Part shown: positions 8,187-15,679 of the stretch, in pieces | Layout: every line of letters begins with the position of its first letter | How positions within the stretch are numbered: position 1 is the first letter of the stretch | Assembly: GCA_938008425.1 (NCBI GenBank) | Contig: CALLKH010000575.1 | Span: 1-19,454 of the forward strand | Direction: 5' to 3' | Source of the DNA: an uncultured Planctomycetaceae bacterium | GTDB taxonomy: Bacteria > Planctomycetota > Phycisphaerae > UBA1845 > UTPLA1 | Length of the DNA: 19,454 nt | Translations under genes and position numbers: made by a program | Notes under the pieces: model-generated | Databases searched by the model: none | Told to the model about the DNA's origin: nothing | Seen by the model: the letters and a program-made list of their open reading frames with translations, nothing else

Positions 8187-9494
8187 ATGCCCTTCTATTC
8201 GCAGCAGGAAGAGACGCAGTCATCCAATGGGATTCGAGCGCTTCAGCGCGAGAAGCTCACCGAAATGCTCCGCGCAATCCTGCCGGCCAACCGGTTCTAT
8301 CAGAAGAAACTCGGAGCAGTCGTCGAATCGCAGCTGAATGCCGGCGACACCGAGCTGGACCTGGCGGCGCTGCCCTTCACGACGCGCGGTGAGTTGGAGA
8401 GCGACCAGTCGGCGAATCCCCCGTACGGCACCAACCTCAGCTTCCCCGTCGGCGCGTACTGCCGTCTTCACCAGACCTCGGGCAGCCTTGGGGCTCCGCT
8501 TCGCTGGCTGGACCGCGAAGAGGACTGGCGCTGGTGGCGAAAGCTCTGGGCGACGATCTATCGCGCCGCGGGCGTGACGGCCGACGATCGATTCATCTTC
8601 CCCTTCTCGTTCGGCCCCTTCATCGGATTCTGGGGAGCGTTTGAGACGGCCGTGGCGATGGGCAACCTGTCGCTGCCGGCGGGTGGGATGACGACCAAGG
8701 CGCGGCTTCGGTTCCTGCTGGACAACGAGGCGACGGTGATCTGCTGCACGCCGACGTATGCCATGCGCATGGCGGAGACCGCGTCGGAAGAGGGCATCGA
8801 TATTCAGCATTCCAAGGTTCGCGCGCTCATCGTCGCCGGCGAGCCCGGCGGGAGCATTCCGGCGACGCGAGAGCGAATTGAAAGCGCCTGGGGGGCGCGG
8901 GTGTTCGACCACTCCGGCATGACCGAGGTCGGGGCGTACGCCTTTGAATGCGTCGAAAACCCGGGCGGGTTGCACATCACAGAGTCTGAATTCATCGCCG
9001 AAGTCATCGACCCGCAAAGCCTGAAGCCCGTCAAGGAAGGCGAGCAAGGCGAACTCGTGCTCACCAACCTCGGGCGATGGGGCATGCCGCTCATTCGCTA
9101 TCGCACCGGCGATCTCGTTCGACTGACGCGGGGTGTCTGCGCCTGCGGCCGTTCATTTGCGAGGCTGGAGGGCGGAATCATCGGTCGAATCGACGAGATG
9201 GTGACCATTCGCGGCAACAACGTGTTCCCCGCGGCAATTGAAGCTATACTGAGGGCGATTCCGGAGGTCGCCGAGTATCAGGTTGAGATCGACGAGAACG
9301 GCACGCTGCCGGATTTGAAGATCATCATAGAGCCGACGGCCGAGTCAAACCCGGAAGCGGTGTCGCATGCGGCGGCGGATGCGATCCGCGATCGGCTCAA
9401 CTTCCGGCCGGTCATCACGGCGGCGGCCTGTGGATCGCTGCCGCGATATGACATGAAATCGCGGCGCTGGAAACGGCGTCTGAAAGATCAGTAA
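8187..9494 (+). CDS. PaaK-like adenylate-forming ligase (phenylacetate-CoA ligase family)
   Basis: A 435-residue member of the ANL superfamily closest to phenylacetate-CoA ligases. It begins with the family's N-terminal pattern (LQREKLTEMLRA, then NRFYQKKL). It has an ATP-binding loop HQTSGSLGAPL (95-105), where the usual TSGTTGKP has lost the lysine and second threonine. It also has HSGMTEVGA (242-250), PLIRYRTGDL (301-310), a CACGR cysteine pair and GRIDEMVTIRGNNVFPAAIE, as in PaaK. The C-terminal subdomain is complete and ends with a basic segment (RYDMKSRRWKRR) carrying the likely catalytic lysine. The expected reaction is ATP activation of a carboxylic acid, usually aryl, to an acyl-adenylate and then a CoA or carrier thioester. 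The substrate is unknown. No Shine-Dalgarno is evident; the start is set by family N-terminus. It lies 60 bases ahead of the first propeller gene and may head the operon. Confidence 0.85.
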   Translation: MPFYSQQEETQSSNGIRALQREKLTEMLRAILPANRFYQKKLGAVVESQLNAGDTELDLAALPFTTRGELESDQSANPPYGTNLSFPVGAYCRLHQTSGSLGAPLRWLDREEDWRWWRKLWATIYRAAGVTADDRFIFPFSFGPFIGFWGAFETAVAMGNLSLPAGGMTTKARLRFLLDNEATVICCTPTYAMRMAETASEEGIDIQHSKVRALIVAGEPGGSIPATRERIESAWGARVFDHSGMTEVGAYAFECVENPGGLHITESEFIAEVIDPQSLKPVKEGEQGELVLTNLGRWGMPLIRYRTGDLVRLTRGVCACGRSFARLEGGIIGRIDEMVTIRGNNVFPAAIEAILRAIPEVAEYQVEIDENGTLPDLKIIIEPTAESNPEAVSHAAADAIRDRLNFRPVITAAACGSLPRYDMKSRRWKRRLKDQ

Positions 9495-9554
9495 GGCAAT
9501 CGGCGTAGGATGCCTGCAAACCATAAACCCAGCATGAGAGGACCCAGAGGCATC

Positions 9555-11813
9555 ATGAATAGACGTTCGACGACTCGAAGCATCTTCAGCATCGCGGCGT
9601 TGGTTCTGGCGACAACGTCCGGCGCGGCCTTCGCGGCCGACTGGGCGCAGTGGCGCGGTCCGGAGCAGACCGGCGCGACGCGTGAAAAAGCGGTGGTCAA
9701 GACCTGGAGCCTGGACGGAAAGAACCTGCTCTGGAAAAACCCGACGGGCGGCCGGACGACGCCGATCATCGTCGGCAACCACCTGTACTACAGCGGCCCG
9801 GTCGGCAAGGACACTTCGCTCAAAGAGGCGGTAATCTGCCTCGACACCGAGACCGGCAAGACGCTCTGGACGCACCAGTTTGACATGTTCCTCACCGACA
9901 TGGCGGAGAATCGTGTCGGCTGGACGGCACTCGCGGGCGACCCGGAGTCGGGCTACGTGTACATCCACACCACGAGCGGCGAATTCGCCTGCCTCGATCG
10001 GGACGGCAAGCTGGTGTGGAAGCACTCGCTGATCGAGGAATACTCCCGCGTCAGCGGCTACGGCGGTCGGCTGCACACGCCGATCATCGATGAGGATCGT
10101 GTGATCGTCAGCTTCCTGAATGTGAACTGGGGCAACCAGGGCCGGCCGACGCATCGATACGTCGCCTTTGAAAAGAGCAGCGGCAAGGTCCTCTGGTGGA
10201 TCGAGCCGGGCGGCAAGCCCGAGGACACAACCTACTCGGTGCCGGTGGTCGCGGTGATCGGCGGCAAGCGAATGCTCATCGCCGCCAACGCGGATGGCGT
10301 TGTCTATGGCCTTCTCGCCCGAACCGGCGAGACCGTCTGGAAGTTCGATCTCAGCAAGCGCGGCCTCAACGTGACACCCGTCGTGCAGGGCAACAAGGTG
10401 TACATCGCCCACAGCGAGGAAAACCTCGACTCGACGCACATGGGCCGCATCGTCTGCATCGACGGCAGCAAGACCGGTGATATCACCAAGTCCGGCGAAA
10501 TCTGGCGGCGCGACGGGTTGCCGGTCGGCTACGCCTCGCTCTCGATCGCCAACAACCGGCTCTACGCCGTCGACAACTCGGCGGAGATGTACTGCCTGAA
10601 CGCAGACAACGGCGAGACGATCTGGCAGCACAGTCTCGGCCGCGTGGGCAAGGGTTCGCCGGTGGTGACGGCCGACGGCGTCATCTACGTCGGCGAACAG
10701 AACGGTATCTTTCACATCCTGAAGGATGCGGGCAGCAGCTGCGAAACGCTCGACAAGAAGGAGCTCGAAGGCCCCGACCACATGGTCGATGAAATCTTCG
10801 GCTCGCCGGCGGTCGTGAACGGCCGGGTTTATTTCATGTCGCGATACGGGATGTACTGCCTGGCGGACAAGGACGCCCCGGCGCAGACGGTCTCCGTTCC
10901 GCCGATGCCGGCCGAGGCGAAGTCGGAGGACGCCAAGCCCGCCAAGCTGTTCGTCTTCCCGGCCGACGTTTCGATTTCACCGGGCGATTCGGTTCACTTT
11001 GAGATTCGCCTGTTCGACGCCCATGGTCGGCCTGTCGACGCAAAGGGCGCGAGTCCGCGATGGACGATTGCCGGCGTGCCGGGCTCGGTCTCCAGCGACG
11101 GAACCTTCAAGTCGGATCCCAAGACGCCCTACGGCGCGGGACTGCTCACCGCGACGCTCGGCGAAATCAGCGGTGTGGCGCGCGTCCGGACCGCCGCGAC
11201 GCTGCCGATGCGGGAGAACTTTGACGCATTCGCCGCGAATTCGATGCCGCCGGGCTGGGTGGGTGTCGCGGGTAAGACACGCATCGTCGAGCGCGACGGC
11301 GAAAAGGTGTTCGAAAAGGTCGGCGAGAAGAACAAGCCGTCGCCGGCGTGGCGCATGCGGGGGTTTGCGACCGTTCCGCAGCCGATCGGCTACACGGTTC
11401 AGGCCGATATGGTCGGCGAGGCGGCGCGGAAGCGCTTCAAGCCGGACATGGGGCTGCTCAACTGCCGCTACGAGATGCAGATTCTCGGCATGTCGAAGGA
11501 GATCGAATTGTCGCGCTGGCGCGATGAGCCGAATCACGGGCTTCGCAAGCGGATTCCGTTCGAGATGCAGCCCGGGCTGTGGTACACGGTGAAGTTCTCC
11601 GTGACGGTGAAGGATGGCAAGGGTCTGCTTCAGGGCAAGGTCTGGCCGCGAGGCGAGGCGGAGCCCGAGGCGTGGACCATCGAAGCGGAAGACCCGGCGC
11701 CGACGAGTGAAGGCAGCCCGGGCCTGTACGCGATGTCCAATGGAACAACCGAGAAGAGCGACGGCGCGAGCGTGTTCTTCGACAACTTTGAGGTAAAGCG
11801 GAATGACCAGTGA
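9555..11813 (+). CDS. Secreted PQQ-like beta-propeller protein with Ig-like and lectin-like C-terminal domains
   Basis: From the ATG at 9555 the product has 752 residues with a clear signal peptide (two Arg, a hydrophobic core, ending GAAFA|ADWAQWRGP). The ATG is preferred over upstream in-frame starts because AGAGG (9546-9550) lies 4 bases before it and the signal peptide then has normal length. Residues of about 30-440 form a beta-propeller, shown by repeated blades TGKTLW, DGKLVW, SGKVLW, TGETVW and NGETIW. About 463-550 looks like a bacterial Ig-like domain (SISPGDSVHFEIRLFDAHG, then SSDGTF). About 551-752 resembles a concanavalin-type jelly-roll like those in LamG/DUF1080 proteins (FDNFEV at the end). 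No CXXCH haem site is present. The function is unknown: such proteins may be scaffolds or carbohydrate binders rather than true PQQ dehydrogenases. It is 22 bases from the next propeller gene. Confidence 0.86.
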   Translation: MNRRSTTRSIFSIAALVLATTSGAAFAADWAQWRGPEQTGATREKAVVKTWSLDGKNLLWKNPTGGRTTPIIVGNHLYYSGPVGKDTSLKEAVICLDTETGKTLWTHQFDMFLTDMAENRVGWTALAGDPESGYVYIHTTSGEFACLDRDGKLVWKHSLIEEYSRVSGYGGRLHTPIIDEDRVIVSFLNVNWGNQGRPTHRYVAFEKSSGKVLWWIEPGGKPEDTTYSVPVVAVIGGKRMLIAANADGVVYGLLARTGETVWKFDLSKRGLNVTPVVQGNKVYIAHSEENLDSTHMGRIVCIDGSKTGDITKSGEIWRRDGLPVGYASLSIANNRLYAVDNSAEMYCLNADNGETIWQHSLGRVGKGSPVVTADGVIYVGEQNGIFHILKDAGSSCETLDKKELEGPDHMVDEIFGSPAVVNGRVYFMSRYGMYCLADKDAPAQTVSVPPMPAEAKSEDAKPAKLFVFPADVSISPGDSVHFEIRLFDAHGRPVDAKGASPRWTIAGVPGSVSSDGTFKSDPKTPYGAGLLTATLGEISGVARVRTAATLPMRENFDAFAANSMPPGWVGVAGKTRIVERDGEKVFEKVGEKNKPSPAWRMRGFATVPQPIGYTVQADMVGEAARKRFKPDMGLLNCRYEMQILGMSKEIELSRWRDEPNHGLRKRIPFEMQPGLWYTVKFSVTVKDGKGLLQGKVWPRGEAEPEAWTIEAEDPAPTSEGSPGLYAMSNGTTEKSDGASVFFDNFEVKRNDQ

Positions 11814-11825
11814 TCAAAGAGGGGC

Positions 11826-11830
11826 AGGAA
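11826..11830 (+). promoter_or_regulatory. Ribosome binding site deciding the second propeller start
   Basis: AGGAA sits 5 bases before the ATG at 11836. It favours that start over the in-frame ATG at 11803, which overlaps the preceding gene and would put 11 extra polar residues before the signal peptide. Confidence 0.55.
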
Positions 11831-11835
11831 AAGCA

Positions 11836-13380
11836 ATGAAAACATACACGGGAAATTCTCCAGGTCAGACATTCGGCCGGGCCGTTCTCAGTTGCACCGG
11901 CGTGATCACTGCGATCTGCCTTGTGGTCTTCGCCGCTCCGGCTCAGGCCGACGACAAACCCGCGCCCAAGCGCGGCGACTGGAAAATGTGGGGCGGCGCG
12001 CCGGATCGCAACATGACGTCGGACGAGGTCAACATTCCGGCGACATGGGACATCAAGACCGGCAAGAACATTCTCTGGCAGGTGCCGCTTGGTTCGCAGA
12101 CCTACGGCAACCCGTCGATCGCCGACGGCCGCCTGTTCGTCGGAACGAACAATGAGCACGCCTACCGGCCGCACTTGACGGGCGACAAGGGCATTCTCAT
12201 CTGCTTCGAGGAGAAGACCGGCAAGTTCCTCTGGCAGGCGACGCACGACAAGCTGCCGGCCGGCCGCGTGAACGACTGGCCGGACCAGGGCATCTGCTCG
12301 GCGCCGCTGGTCGACGGGAACTACGTCTACTACGTCAGCAACCGGGCGGAACTGATCTGCGCCGACGTCAACGGCTTCCTCGACGGCAAGAACGACGGCC
12401 CCTTCAAGGATGAGAAGTACAACGAGAAGGAAGACGCGGATTTCATCTGGGTGCTCGACATGATCGAGGACTTGGCCGTCTTCCCTCATAATCTCGCGAC
12501 GTCCTCGCCGGTCATCGGCGGCGATTTGATTTTCATCGTCACGTCAAACGGCGTGGACGAGGGCCATCTGAATCTGCCGTCACCGGACGCGCCGTCGTTC
12601 CTCGCGGTGAACAAGAAGACCGGCGAAGTCGTCTGGGAGGATTCCACTCCGGGCAAGAGTGTGCTGCACGGTCAGTGGGGATCACCCGCCTACGGCGTCA
12701 TCGGCGGCGAGGCCCAGGTGATCTTTCCGGGCGGCGACGGCTGGTGCTACAGCTTCGAGCCCACCAAGGGCAAGCTGCTCTGGAAATTCGATCTGAACCC
12801 GAAGGATTCGAAGTGGGCGCTCGGCGGCCGTGGAACGCGGAACAACATCATCGCGACGCCGGTCATCTATGAAGAGAAGGTCTATCTCTGCGTCGGGCAG
12901 GATCCCGAGCATGGCGAAGGCGTCGGCCACCTCTACTGCATCGACGCGAAGAAGCGCGGCGACATCACCGAGAGCGGCAAGGTCTGGCATTACGGCATGG
13001 ACGATTTCCGCCGGTCGATCTCGACCTGTGCGATTCGAGACGGCCTCGTCTATGCGGCGGACCTCAGCGGGTTCGTAAACTGCCTCGATGCCAAGACCGG
13101 CAAGCCCTACTGGAAGCATGACACCTTCGCGGCCATCTGGGGTTCGCCGATGGTGGTCGACGGCAAGGTCTTCCAGGGCACCGAAGACGGCGACGTGCTC
13201 GTCTTCGAGCACGGCAAGAAGAAAAAGCTCATTGCCACCAACAACATGGGCAACTCGGCCTATTCAACGCCCGTGCCCTCCAACGGCGTTCTCTACATCA
13301 CCAACAAGAACACGCTCTTCGCCATCGGCCACAAGGACGCGGCGAAGGAAGAGTCCAAGGACAAGGCGGCAATGAAGTAA
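11836..13380 (+). CDS. Secreted PQQ-like beta-propeller protein
   Basis: A 514-residue protein with a signal peptide ending near residue 38 (hydrophobic stretch, then APAQA|DDKP). The mature start DWKMWGGAPDRNMTSDE parallels the WxxWRGP opening of the previous gene. Blades are marked by TGKNILWQ, TGKFLWQ, TGEVVWE, KGKLLWKF and TGKPYWKH, consistent with a full propeller and no added C-terminal domain. The tail is Lys-rich (KDAAKEESKDKAAMK). No haem-binding CXXCH was seen and calcium/PQQ ligands could not be verified, so enzyme activity should not be assumed. It shares the blade pattern with the preceding gene but aligns only loosely, so a recent tandem duplication is unlikely. The next gene starts 24 bases downstream, suggesting one transcript into the AsnB-like gene. 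Confidence 0.87.
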   Translation: MKTYTGNSPGQTFGRAVLSCTGVITAICLVVFAAPAQADDKPAPKRGDWKMWGGAPDRNMTSDEVNIPATWDIKTGKNILWQVPLGSQTYGNPSIADGRLFVGTNNEHAYRPHLTGDKGILICFEEKTGKFLWQATHDKLPAGRVNDWPDQGICSAPLVDGNYVYYVSNRAELICADVNGFLDGKNDGPFKDEKYNEKEDADFIWVLDMIEDLAVFPHNLATSSPVIGGDLIFIVTSNGVDEGHLNLPSPDAPSFLAVNKKTGEVVWEDSTPGKSVLHGQWGSPAYGVIGGEAQVIFPGGDGWCYSFEPTKGKLLWKFDLNPKDSKWALGGRGTRNNIIATPVIYEEKVYLCVGQDPEHGEGVGHLYCIDAKKRGDITESGKVWHYGMDDFRRSISTCAIRDGLVYAADLSGFVNCLDAKTGKPYWKHDTFAAIWGSPMVVDGKVFQGTEDGDVLVFEHGKKKKLIATNNMGNSAYSTPVPSNGVLYITNKNTLFAIGHKDAAKEESKDKAAMK

Positions 13381-13394
13381 TCCGCCGAATGACT

Positions 13395-13398
13395 GGAG
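13395..13398 (+). promoter_or_regulatory. Ribosome binding site of the AsnB-like gene
   Basis: GGAG with a 6-base spacer precedes the ATG at 13405. It supports the assigned start, and so the real absence of an N-terminal MC-G motif in the product. Confidence 0.5.
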
Positions 13399-13404
13399 CG
13401 CCTG

Positions 13405-14736
13405 ATGCCGACCCATCAGTACCTTCATCGTGTCGTCGACCTGACCGATCCGAACAAGTGCCGCATTCATAACATGACCGTGGACGCGGCGCGCGAGCGC
13501 GTTGCGAGCGGCGACTCGGAGTCGGTGCGCGCCATCGACGGGCATTTCGCGATCGTGGCGCGCCGGGATCGCACCATTCGCATGGCACGATCGCTCGGCA
13601 TCCCCATGCGGTACTTTCTCGCCAAGCAGGCCGACGGCCCGATGCTGATCGTCGCTCATCGCATCGACGCGATCTACGATCACCTGAAATCGGAGGGGCT
13701 GGCCGACCAGTTCCATCCGAGCTACACGCGGATGGCGCCAGCGCACTACATCACCGAGCTTGAACTCATCGGATGCCCCGATCCCGCGCCGGCCTATCAG
13801 CGTTTTTTCACGCCTGAGCGCGCCGCGCTGCCGCCGAATGAAGGCGACATCGGGCGGCGATATATCGCGGCGCTGAAGGAAGAGATCGCCAAGCATTTGC
13901 GGTCCATTCCGGCCGATGCGCCGGTGGGCGTCTGCTTTTCGGGCGGCGTAGACAGCGGCGCGGTTCTGCTCACGACGTATCACGTCCTGCTGGAGACGGG
14001 GTCAAACCCCGGGAGATTGAAGGCGTTCACGCTGTCGGTGGACGGCGGCGGCGAGGATGTCGCCCAGGCGCGGGCATTTCTCGAACGCGTCGGGCTCGGC
14101 TATCTGCTGGAAGTCATCGATGTCTCGTCGAGCGACCTTGATCCGGCCGAGGCCATCGCCATCGTCGAGGATTACAAGCCGCTCGACATCCAGGCGGCGA
14201 CGATGATGCTGGCGCTGGGTCGGGGCATTCAACAACGCTATCCGACATGGAAGCACCTGATCGACGGCGACGGCGGCGACGAGAATCTCAAGGACTACGC
14301 CATCGAGGAAAACCCGGAGCTGACGATACGCAGCGTGCTGAATAACCCTCTGCTCTATCATGAGGGCTGGGGCGTCGGCTCGTTCAAACATTCCGAGACC
14401 TACAGCGGCGGGCTCAGCCGATCCTACGCGCGAACCTACGCGACGCTCGACGCGCTCGGCCTCTCCGGCTTCAGCCCGTTCACGCTGCCGCGGCTCGTTG
14501 AAATCGCCGAGGGCATTCCGTTCATCGAGATGACGGACTGGCGGCACGACCGGCTCTACGCCCTCAAGGGGCGGATCGTGGCCTTGGGCGTCAAGGCCAT
14601 CACCGGCCTCGACATGCCGGACTTCCCCAAGCGGCGGTTCCAGCACGGCGCGGCGTCGGCCGAAACGTTCGGCAGCCGCTTCGCCGACAGCGAAATGGTC
14701 TATCGCCGACGGCTCCTGGCCCGCTACGATGGCTGA
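13405..14736 (+). CDS. Asparagine-synthetase-like (AsnB family) enzyme without the glutaminase cysteine
   Basis: A 443-residue AsnB-family protein. The synthetase half is recognisable: PP-loop CFSGGVDSG (177-185) for ATP pyrophosphate chemistry, and LIDGDGGDENLKDY (285-298) in place of the usual GEGADELFGGY. The N-terminal part (about 42-90, AIDGHFAIVARRD and GIPMRYFLAKQADG) keeps the outline of a class II glutamine amidotransferase domain but is short. It starts MPTH, without the Cys2 nucleophile that follows Met in AsnB. It therefore probably cannot hydrolyse glutamine and would use a free amine, as known for beta-lactam synthetase-type relatives. It is also shorter than AsnB (about 550-650). 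The predicted role is adenylation of a carboxylate followed by intra- or intermolecular amide formation, substrate unknown. The stop overlaps the radical SAM start by 8 bases. Confidence 0.85.
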   Translation: MPTHQYLHRVVDLTDPNKCRIHNMTVDAARERVASGDSESVRAIDGHFAIVARRDRTIRMARSLGIPMRYFLAKQADGPMLIVAHRIDAIYDHLKSEGLADQFHPSYTRMAPAHYITELELIGCPDPAPAYQRFFTPERAALPPNEGDIGRRYIAALKEEIAKHLRSIPADAPVGVCFSGGVDSGAVLLTTYHVLLETGSNPGRLKAFTLSVDGGGEDVAQARAFLERVGLGYLLEVIDVSSSDLDPAEAIAIVEDYKPLDIQAATMMLALGRGIQQRYPTWKHLIDGDGGDENLKDYAIEENPELTIRSVLNNPLLYHEGWGVGSFKHSETYSGGLSRSYARTYATLDALGLSGFSPFTLPRLVEIAEGIPFIEMTDWRHDRLYALKGRIVALGVKAITGLDMPDFPKRRFQHGAASAETFGSRFADSEMVYRRRLLARYDG

Positions 14737-15679
14737 GACGCCCGCCGATTCCCTTCGCGTCGACGACGCATGGATCCTCTCCCGGCGCGGACCGCGAAAC
14801 GCCGTCGACCCGCGCCGCCCCTACGCCTTCCTCGTCGAGCCCGAGCACACCGCCGGCGGCCGCGTGGAGGATGTCGGCACCATTTTCATCACCAACCGCG
14901 AATGCCCGTTCCGCTGCCTGATGTGCGACCTGTGGAAGAACACCACGATCAATCGCGTGCCGGCCGGCTCCGTCGCGGAGCAGATATCGTTCGCCATTTT
15001 GAACATGCCGCCGGTCCGGCACCTCAAGCTCTACAACTCCGGGAATTTCTTCGACGAGAAGGCGATTCGGAGGAGTGATTTACCGGCCATCGTCAACATG
15101 GTGCGCAACCACGAAACGGTCATCGTCGAGTCGCATCCGAAGCTGGTGGACGGGCGTTGTACGGCGTTCGCGCGACAGCTACGCGGCCGATTTCAAGTCG
15201 CCATGGGGCTGGAGACGGTCGATCCCGACGTGCTGCCGCGGCTGAACAAGCGCATGACGCTGGACGACTATGCCCGTGCCGCGGCGTTTCTGACGTCGCA
15301 CGACATTGACGTCCGGGCGTTCATTCTGCTGCGGGCGCCGTTTCAATCCGAAGAGGCCGGCGAACACTGGGCGAAAAGGTCCATCGAGTGGGCATTCTCG
15401 AACGGTGTTGAGTGCTGCGCGGTGATTCCGACGCGGGCGGGCAACGGCGCGATGGAAACGCTTGCGACGCTCGGCCATTTCGAGCCGCCGAGCCTCGCGG
15501 CGCTTGAGCGCGTTCACCGGTACGGTCTCTCGCTGGGAAATGGCCGCGTGTTCGTTGATCTGTGGGATGCCGAGAAGTTTTCAGGCGGCCCCGAGGATGA
15601 TCAACGAATCAAGCGAATGGCGGCGATGAACCTGTCGCAGCGGATCGCGGCCGACGGCGATGCCGGAGGCGCGGCATGA
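14729..15679 (+). CDS. Radical SAM protein resembling archaeosine enzyme RaSEA / Elp3-MiaB-like
   Basis: A 316-residue radical SAM enzyme. The [4Fe-4S] cluster motif CX3CX2C is ECPFRCLMCDLW (Cys59, Cys63, Cys66), preceded by VGTIFITN. Further landmarks resemble the RaSEA (TIGR01210) group: KLYNSGNFFDEKAI, VIVESHPKLV, MGLETVDPDVLPRLNKRMTLDDYARAA and AFILLRAPFQSEEAG. RaSEA performs a radical C-C/C-N cleavage on a lysine-modified 7-deazaguanine in archaeal tRNA. A bacterial copy beside an AsnB-like gene need not act on tRNA. No B12-binding or SPASM domain is seen. The gene overlaps its neighbours by 8 bases (ATGGCTGA, 14729-14736) and 4 bases (ATGA, 15676-15679), which strongly ties the three products together. 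The family assignment rests on remembered motifs, so RaSEA orthology is not claimed. Confidence 0.85.
   Translation: MAETPADSLRVDDAWILSRRGPRNAVDPRRPYAFLVEPEHTAGGRVEDVGTIFITNRECPFRCLMCDLWKNTTINRVPAGSVAEQISFAILNMPPVRHLKLYNSGNFFDEKAIRRSDLPAIVNMVRNHETVIVESHPKLVDGRCTAFARQLRGRFQVAMGLETVDPDVLPRLNKRMTLDDYARAAAFLTSHDIDVRAFILLRAPFQSEEAGEHWAKRSIEWAFSNGVECCAVIPTRAGNGAMETLATLGHFEPPSLAALERVHRYGLSLGNGRVFVDLWDAEKFSGGPEDDQRIKRMAAMNLSQRIAADGDAGGAA

Noticed and set aside
9345..10781. Minus-strand ORF of 478 codons
   Set aside because: It is antisense to the first propeller gene and the end of the PaaK-like gene, which have clear signal peptide and family motifs; the shadow has none.
11458..12489. Minus-strand ORF of 343 codons
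   Set aside because: Antisense to two propeller genes; hydrophobic and Val-rich content mirrors the opposite strand's codons.
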